Source: DYJB01 sp963777165 (GTDB lineage Bacteria; Chloroflexota; Anaerolineae; Anaerolineales; E44-bin32). From it: 29,205 nucleotides of DNA. A program made the position numbers and the translations under genes. Below, in pieces: positions 24,005 through 29,205 of the stretch. Within the stretch, counting starts at the first letter, position 1; each line of letters opens with the position of its first letter. The notes under the pieces are model-generated. The model made no database searches, was not told where the DNA came from, and saw nothing but the letters and a program-made list of their open reading frames with translations. The stretch spans positions 1-29,205 of the forward strand of contig CAVZPO010000030.1 in the NCBI GenBank assembly GCA_963777165.1, given 5' to 3'.

Positions 24005-24915
24005 CGTGCCTGCCTCGACCTTCTGGTTTCGCAGCCGGTAAGCTGCGTGATTGTCGGCCACGCCCGAGCACCGTCAGCGACCATCGGCACCGGGCGCGCC
24101 CCCCGCAGCCCACGGAGGAATTGAAAAGCTGCGCGCCGTAGGACCATGCGCAGCGGCATGACCGGCTCGACCACCTGTCGAACGAGGTACTTGGCATACA
24201 GGATCGAGAAGACGCTGCCGCCGTCGCGGAAATGCACGCGCATCATCTCCGGCCAGCATTGCCGTGCCACGGTCATCGATTTCGACTCGCCGTGCAGCCG
24301 GAAACCTGCCCAGAGGGAAGGAACGTAGGCAAGTGAGGTCACCGCCGAGATGCGGATCCATAGGTCATAGTCCATCGCGTAGTGAAACGTTGGGTCAAGC
24401 GGGCCGACCATCTTCCAGACCACCGTCCGGAAGAACGCCGCCTGCTGGGCGATGCGAGGCGCGCCGCGGCGCAGGTCGGTGTGGCTCGTCCGAGCTGACG
24501 GGAAGCGCGCCACCGCAAGCCCCGCCTCATCGATGTAGTTTGCTCCTCCGTGCACCATCCCGATCTCGGGATGGGCCTGAAGGTATGCCACCGCCTCGCC
24601 CACCGCGCCGGGACGGTACACGTCATCGGAGTTCAGCCAGGCGAGGATCTCGCCGTGCGCCATGCCGAACCCTCGGTTGATGGCTTCGGTCTGTCCCCGG
24701 TCGGGCTCGGAGACCCAGGTCGACAGCCGATTCGCGTGCTTGCGGAGGATCTCCACGCTTCCGTCGGTTGAACCGCCGTCGAGGACGATGTACTCGATGC
24801 GCGGGTAGTCCTGGGTCAGGACGGACTCGATCGTCGCTTCCAGGAAGCGAGCCTGGTTGAACGACGGCGTGACGATCGTCACCAGCGGCAGGGGCTCGCG
24901 GGAAGCGCTCAGCAT
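24001..24915 (-). CDS. Glycosyltransferase family 2 (sister of the 24941-25945 gene)
   Basis: A 304-residue GT-A glycosyltransferase. Domain motifs: LVTIVTPSFNQARFLEATI (11-29), YIVLDGGSTDGS (42-53), SEPDRGQTEAINRGF (69-83) and the metal-binding AWLNSDDVY (92-100), then HYAMDYDLWIRIS further on. The closing 90 residues are basic and membrane-associated. The ATG at 24915 has AGGA seven bases upstream, and the stop overlaps the Wzz start (ATGA), so the two are translationally coupled. The first 100 residues are very similar to the next gene upstream, also at the nucleotide level, suggesting a tandem duplication followed by divergence of the acceptor region. Probably adds another sugar to the lipid-linked repeat. 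Confidence 0.92.
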   Translation of the reverse strand: MLSASREPLPLVTIVTPSFNQARFLEATIESVLTQDYPRIEYIVLDGGSTDGSVEILRKHANRLSTWVSEPDRGQTEAINRGFGMAHGEILAWLNSDDVYRPGAVGEAVAYLQAHPEIGMVHGGANYIDEAGLAVARFPSARTSHTDLRRGAPRIAQQAAFFRTVVWKMVGPLDPTFHYAMDYDLWIRISAVTSLAYVPSLWAGFRLHGESKSMTVARQCWPEMMRVHFRDGGSVFSILYAKYLVRQVVEPVMPLRMVLRRAAFQFLRGLRGARPVPMVADGARAWPTITQLTGCETRRSRQAR

Positions 24916-24940
24916 GGCCGGGTCCTGGCGGAGAATCCGA

Positions 24941-25945
24941 TCATGGCCGGGCCTTGGATGGCGGTGGCGCCTCAGGTCCGCCCCCCGCCCCGGGTTCGAT
25001 CCGTCGGCGCCCGTGTTGCAGGCTGCGCCGCGTACGGCGGTACCAGAAGAAGAAGCTGGCCATGCCCAGAGCGCTTCCCGCCGCCTGCACGAACTTATAC
25101 CAGTAGCGCGCCACCGTCGGCGGGTGCTGGCCGAGCGCCGTCAGGATGTGCCGAAACGCCCGGCGGTACTCCCCGGCGTCGATCAACCGGCGAGCGGCAA
25201 ACACGTTGAAGCCCGACTGAATCCGCCGGCGATAACGGCGAACCGTCCCGGAAAGTTCAGGCGTTGACTCAGCCCAGCGCAGCATGCGCTGCGCCTCCTC
25301 GACAAAACCGGCGGCGCGGGCGATCGTCTTCGCCTCGGCGTGCGTTCGTTCGAGCGCCCAGGTCGCCTTGAGATGGCGCAAGGGCGCCCGCGTAGCGATG
25401 CGCACCCACAGTTGGTGATCCAGGATGAGCTGGTAGGCGTTGTCGAGGTACCCCGCCTGTTCGAGCACCCGGCGGCGCATGAAGACGGTCGGCTGAAGCA
25501 ACACCTCGAAGCTGAGCAAATCAACGAGGGACAGCGTCCGATAGCGGTGTCGATCCAGCAGCATCTGCTCGGAGTCGACCATCATCCCGTCGGCGTAGAC
25601 CATGCCGAGGTCCGGCTCGCGCTCGAGCGCCTCGACGGCCTGGCGGATCGCTCCGGGCAGGTAGACATCGTCTGAGTTCAACCAGGCAATCACGTCACCC
25701 GTCGCCAGCCGCAGGCCCTTGTTGATCCCGGCTGCCTGCCCGGAATCCGGTTCTGAGATGCAGGAGGCCAGTCGGTCGCGGTAGCGGCCCAGCACCTCCA
25801 GGCTGCCGTCGGTCGAGCCGCCGTCGATGACGATGTACTCGATCCGCGGGTAGTCTTGCTCGAGCACCGAACGCAGCGCCGTCTCCAGATAGCGGACCTG
25901 GTTGAAAGACGGCGTGATGATGGAGACCAACGGCAGTCTTTCCAT
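24941..25945 (-). CDS. Glycosyltransferase family 2 (sister of the 24001-24915 gene)
   Basis: A 334-residue GT-A glycosyltransferase. Motifs: LVSIITPSFNQVRYLETAL (6-24), YIVIDGGSTDGS (37-48), SEPDSGQAAGINKGL (64-78), AWLNSDDVYLPGA (87-99) and, in the acceptor part, LLQPTVFMRRRVLEQAGYLD and LILDHQLWVRIA. The C-terminal third carries a helical region and a basic Pro-rich tail (GGGPEAPPPSKARP). The ATG at 25945 lacks a clear SD. It lies 28 bp after the MptE-like gene and 25 bp before its sister. The N-terminal 100 residues match the sister with an offset of five residues and few changes, while the rest differs, so the two likely use the same donor type but different acceptors. Confidence 0.92.
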   Translation of the reverse strand: MERLPLVSIITPSFNQVRYLETALRSVLEQDYPRIEYIVIDGGSTDGSLEVLGRYRDRLASCISEPDSGQAAGINKGLRLATGDVIAWLNSDDVYLPGAIRQAVEALEREPDLGMVYADGMMVDSEQMLLDRHRYRTLSLVDLLSFEVLLQPTVFMRRRVLEQAGYLDNAYQLILDHQLWVRIATRAPLRHLKATWALERTHAEAKTIARAAGFVEEAQRMLRWAESTPELSGTVRRYRRRIQSGFNVFAARRLIDAGEYRRAFRHILTALGQHPPTVARYWYKFVQAAGSALGMASFFFWYRRTRRSLQHGRRRIEPGAGGGPEAPPPSKARP

Positions 25946-25973
25946 TACGTGCGGGCCCGAGGTGCGCCGGCCA

Positions 25974-26823
25974 TCATTCGAAGAGCCTGCGGTAGTCGAC
26001 CTTGGGGAAGACCGTCAGCTTGCCTCCCACGGTTGCATCGAGCACCGATCGTCCGGCGGCGGCGTAGGCGTCGCGTGCCAGACGATAGGCCGCTTCGGAG
26101 GCCTGCAGATCGGGAAGCTGCCAGCGGAATCCTTTCCCGAAGTAGCCGGGGGAAAAGTGATTGGGATCGTCTCCCGAAGACACGACGGTGACGTTGGGCT
26201 GCCCCGGTGTGGTGAAGTTGTGATCGACGCCGATCAGGATGACCGGGTCGCAGCCCATGAAGTAGGCCAGCTGCAGCGCGGTATAGGTGACCGTCGAACC
26301 CTCGAACATACGCCGCGTCGGATCGCCGGTGAAGTTCGCCGGGCCGGTGTAGTCGGTGTCGAGAAACAGCGTCTGCGGGCCCGCAGGGAACCAGCGTCGG
26401 GCACGCCAGGTGATGAATCGGGGAATTCCAAGGGCGGCGACCTCCGCGACGCACTGCTCCAACACCAACGTGTTGACGGCGACATAGTACGTGGTCGGGA
26501 AGGCCATCTCCGGGAAGAGCAGGTAGATGCGGTTCATTCCGAAGGTGATCTCGTCGCGCAGCCGCGAGAGATCGGTGTCCCGCAGGCTCGGGCCCGTTGC
26601 CCAGGATGAAGCAGCGCTGTCCTCGATGACAGTCGCGGAAAGCCTCGGCGGCCGCCTGGCTGTCGCGCAACCGGCGATCGAACAGCGCCGCCGCCTGATG
26701 CCGGGCGCGGTTGTACCACCACCAGTACGGGCCGGTGAGGCCACGCCAGATCGGAGGCGGGACGAAGCGTTTGACGGCGTAGATTGCGCGTTGCATGCCC
26801 GAGGAGTCGCCGGACGCATCCAT
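25974..26823 (-). CDS. MptE-like / DUF115 family protein, with one apparent frameshift
   Basis: A protein of about 283 residues related to the MptE-like domain (PF01973, DUF115), a Rossmann-like family also resembling GT42 transferases. In bacteria such proteins occur in polysaccharide and flagellin glycosylation loci; the reaction here is unknown. The N-terminal part is MQRAIYAVKRFVPPPIWRGL and FDRRLRDSQAAAEAFRDC, leading into RCFILGNGP (70-78). An extra C at 26589 breaks the frame; removing it yields ILGNGPSLRDTDLSRLRDEITFGMNRIYLLF, the family core, followed by TTYYVAVNTLVLEQ and GCDPVILIGVDHNF. The start is ATG 26823 (or 26796); it has no SD, but a TAGAAT box lies exactly seven bases upstream. 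Family placement is fairly sure, function is not. Confidence 0.8.
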
Positions 26824-26830
26824 TGTGGGG

Positions 26831-26836
26831 ATTCTA
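26831..26836 (-). promoter_or_regulatory. Candidate -10 box for a leaderless transcript of the MptE-like gene
   Basis: TAGAAT on the minus strand (5/6 match to TATAAT) ends seven bases before the ATG at 26823. Transcription would begin at or next to the A of the start codon, which fits the absence of an SD. No -35 box is seen. One short match in a GC-rich gap of 39 bases; suggestive only. Confidence 0.25.
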
Positions 26837-26862
26837 CCCGACGAGGAACTTAGCATTCGCCG

Positions 26863-29007
26863 TCACCCGTCCGCGTCCGGAACGTAGGACGAACCGACGA
26901 ACAGCCTGACCCCGCCCCAGTCCGAGACCATCCCGAGCCCGTGCAGGCGCAAGCGATCCCCACAGATAGTGCAGATGATGGCACACGGCTTGAAGCCCGG
27001 ATCGGCGTAGCGCCGGGTCTCGGGCAGCGGATAGATGTTCTCAACGTGAATCCCACTCTCGGGGGCACCCAGGATCCGCCAGAACAGATAGTCGTAGTCC
27101 GAGGAGTTGATGCGCAGGCCGACCTGGGTGCAGGCTCGCGACCGGATCGCCTCGGCAACACGCAGGTATGCCTCCTCTTCCCCGGGTCTGTCCCGGCGAA
27201 GGCGGCGAACAGCAACTCCGATTGGCTGGCTCGGAACACACTCTCCGTTCGCGTCGGCCACGGCGGATGGCCGATCACCGGGCGGGTGTTATTCAGCAGC
27301 AGCCACGGCAGCGCCGCCGTCAGGAGCCCGAGGCCGCCGATCAAGCCGAGCGTCACCTTGCGCCACGAGCTCCGCCGCCAGCCCGAAGACCGGAGCCCAG
27401 AGGATCAAGAAGGGCAGCTGGAAGCGGAGGCCCCAGACCGACGAGCCGTGCCCGATCACGATCGGGATCAACGCGTATGTGGCCAGCACGACGCCGGTGA
27501 CCATCCACCGGCTTGGGCTCAACCGGATCCGGGGCCTCTTCAACAGCAGGATCATCGTGCCCGCGACCAAGAACAAGTGAAGGGGGTTGCCGGCGGTGTC
27601 TTCATGGTTCCAGGCAATCATCTTCATGTCGGCAAAGAACCCATCGTCGAACACGGTCGGGTATCGGCGCAGAACAGTCCGAATCGCGGCATTCAGCGCC
27701 GACGAAGGTGTGACAAAGTTATAGGCGATCATCGCGCGCCCAGCCCCTCATGATCCCAAGACCGCCCTGCACCACAGGGGACGCCGCGCTCTGTGGCCGT
27801 GTCCCTCCGTCCGCCGTGGCTACGTTCGCGGCGGGATCCGGGGTGGAGGCGACGCCCTGCGACGGCTCATTCGCCTCAGGCACCGAAGTCGAGCGTCCTG
27901 CGGCGAGTGTGGGAATCGAGGTGGGCTGCACACTCGCCGTTGGCAGCGGGCGCCACGCGCGAGCAGTGTGAGATTGGCCCGGAGCCACTCGCTGTTCCCA
28001 TACGGCCCCCCGTAGGTGACGATGTTCCTGGCCCAGAAGCCGAGGTTGACCAGCACGACGATCCCAATGACCAGCAACCCCTCCGTGAGCCACTGTCTCG
28101 GGCGCCGCTGGTAGACCATCGGCACGAAGTGCCATGCCATGACCGGCAGGGCGTAGACGAAGAACGTCCCTTTCGTGAGGAGGCCGGTCCCCAGCGCGAG
28201 TGCCAGGCAGACATTCTCGAACAGGCTCAGCGGCCGCTGCTTGCCCAACACGACTAGGCTCAACAGACACACGGCCCAGTAGGCGACCACGTAGTCATTC
28301 TGCGTGCTGCTCGCCTGCAGCACGCCCATGGGCACGCTGACGGCAAAGAGCGCGGCGAGGATCTGCCCGCCGCCGGTTGGCGCCGATGCTGGCCGCGATC
28401 CAAGAGACACCGACGAGCGAGCCGGCCATGCTGAACCACTGAACGAGGTTGGCGGGTCGATCGCTTCCCCACAGCACCCGCAATTCAGGATGGCGGTTTC
28501 GGCCCAGGTGGGCATGACGAGTTGGTGCGCGTAGCTTGTAGGGTAGTGCTCAAGACTTTGTCCTCCGGCCCGAATGCACGACGCGCGCCATGTGATACAG
28601 GAGGGAATCCACATTGTTGGGCGGAGCGATCCAGGCGACCACCAGGAGGAGCACGGCCACCAACGCCAGCCCGACGAGCAGGATGCCATCCGCCGCCGGG
28701 ACGCTGGGCGCTAAGGCGCGCAGCCTCGCTCCCAGGAGGGCTGAAGGTGCCGCGCCGGTACGCCCAAGCCATCAGACCGATCGCCGTTACGCCCCAGACG
28801 GCAGCCAGCCCCGTCCGATTCAGGAGGTGAAACGGGCTCAACGCCTCGCTGAACAGCGTGACGAGGCCTGCCCCACAACACGGACGCCTCGAGGAACGAC
28901 AGCCGGACGTCGGGCGCAGTGTCGGGAGCCCGTCTACCTCCGGGCGTGCAAACCAGGGCAAAGAGCGCGACGTAGGTCAGTATCGGGAAGAGAACGAGCA
29001 ACTGCAT
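26863..29007 (-). pseudogene. GT-C-like polytopic membrane protein, broken by about nine apparent frameshifts
   Basis: Reading across frames reconstructs one membrane protein of roughly 710 residues, starting MQLLVLFPILTYVALFAL (ATG 29007). Its first large loop has WIAPPNNVDSLLYHMARVVHW, then GQSLEHYPTSYAHQLVMPTW, QASSTQNDYVVAYW, GTGLLTKGTFFVYALPVMAW, FWARNIVTYGGPYGNSEW, a Pro/Ser/Thr-rich loop (about 27740-27960), MIAYNFVTPSSALNAA, and a soluble end with SSDYDYLFWRILGAPESG. It belongs to the same GT-C-like group as the gene at 15813-17753. Frame changes lie near 28872, 28735, 28572, 28486, 28375, 27965, 27735, 27360 and 27195; each is fixed by one base (for example CATTCGGGCC to CATTGGGCC restores the motif Trp). 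The segments between breaks keep intact codons, which argues for poor sequence at a contig end rather than old decay. As sequenced it is not translatable as one protein. Confidence 0.7.
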
Positions 29008-29205
29008 GGACGCGGTTCCCCTTCGGGTGCTGCGATGTGACAGGCGCTGCCCGGCGTGCCGCAACCCTGCCCACCATCTGCTCGCCCGGCGCACAGAACA
29101 CACCGCGCCAAACCACGGCAACGTCGATCCACGTGCGACAGCGGTCACTCCCCTTGCGTTGCGCGGTGGACATTCAAGCCGCCGGGAGCCGACCGGCCGT
29201 CGCGC

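Overview
This is a 29-kb, GC-rich (roughly 63-67% by eye) bacterial segment that is almost entirely one polysaccharide (capsule, EPS or O-antigen-like) biosynthesis locus. Every convincing gene lies on the minus strand, so transcription runs from high to low coordinates. I see no tRNA, rRNA, CRISPR array, insertion sequence or phage gene. The gene repertoire (several GT-C membrane proteins, YbhN-type flippase-like protein, MptE-like DUF115 protein, WbaP/WecA/WecG set) together with the high GC would fit an uncultured Chloroflexota (Anaerolineae-like) genome, but that placement is inference; no marker gene is present.

Layout in transcription order (right to left). 29007-26863: a GT-C-type membrane protein, broken by about nine apparent single-base indels. 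26823-25974: MptE-like/DUF115 protein (one indel). 25945-24001: two sister GT2 glycosyltransferases. 24004-23225: Wzz-like chain-length protein. 23088-21590: Wzy/ligase-like polymerase without a proper stop codon. 21509-20469: WecA/TagO-type initiating transferase. 20375-19413: GtrB/DPM-like GT2. 19077-18106: YbhN/LPG-synthase-TM protein. 17753-15813: second GT-C protein, followed by an overlapping 46-codon small ORF (15820-15680). 15163-14072: GT2. 13487-11937: Wzx flippase. 11729-10562: GT4 (one indel). 10333-9536: WecG/TagA/CpsF transferase. 9026-7562: WbaP-like initiating transferase (one indel). 7376-5592: third GT-C-like protein. 5563-4445: ExoA-like GT2. 4406-3030: a second WbaP-like initiating transferase. 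3028-2099: UDP-sugar 4-epimerase. 2089-186: CapD/WbpM-type 4,6-dehydratase (one indel). A strong 21-bp hairpin sits beyond the last gene at 34-78.

How it fits together: CapD and the epimerase make activated sugars. One of three phosphoglycosyl transferases loads the first sugar-phosphate on undecaprenyl phosphate. WecG-, GT4- and GT2-type enzymes extend the repeat on the cytoplasmic face, Wzx flips it, and Wzy plus Wzz polymerise it. GT-C proteins and the GtrB-like enzyme may decorate it on the outer face using polyprenyl-phosphate sugars. No tyrosine kinase and no outer-membrane export gene is present in the window.

Caution on sequence quality: five genes are split by clean single-base frameshifts whose correction restores family motifs, and the right-hand 2 kb has about nine more. 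The reading frames carry almost no in-frame stops between the breaks, which looks more like base-calling or assembly indels than gene decay. Gaps of 300-600 bp without a convincing gene occur at 9027-9535, 13488-14071, 15164-15679, 17754-18105 and 19078-19412.
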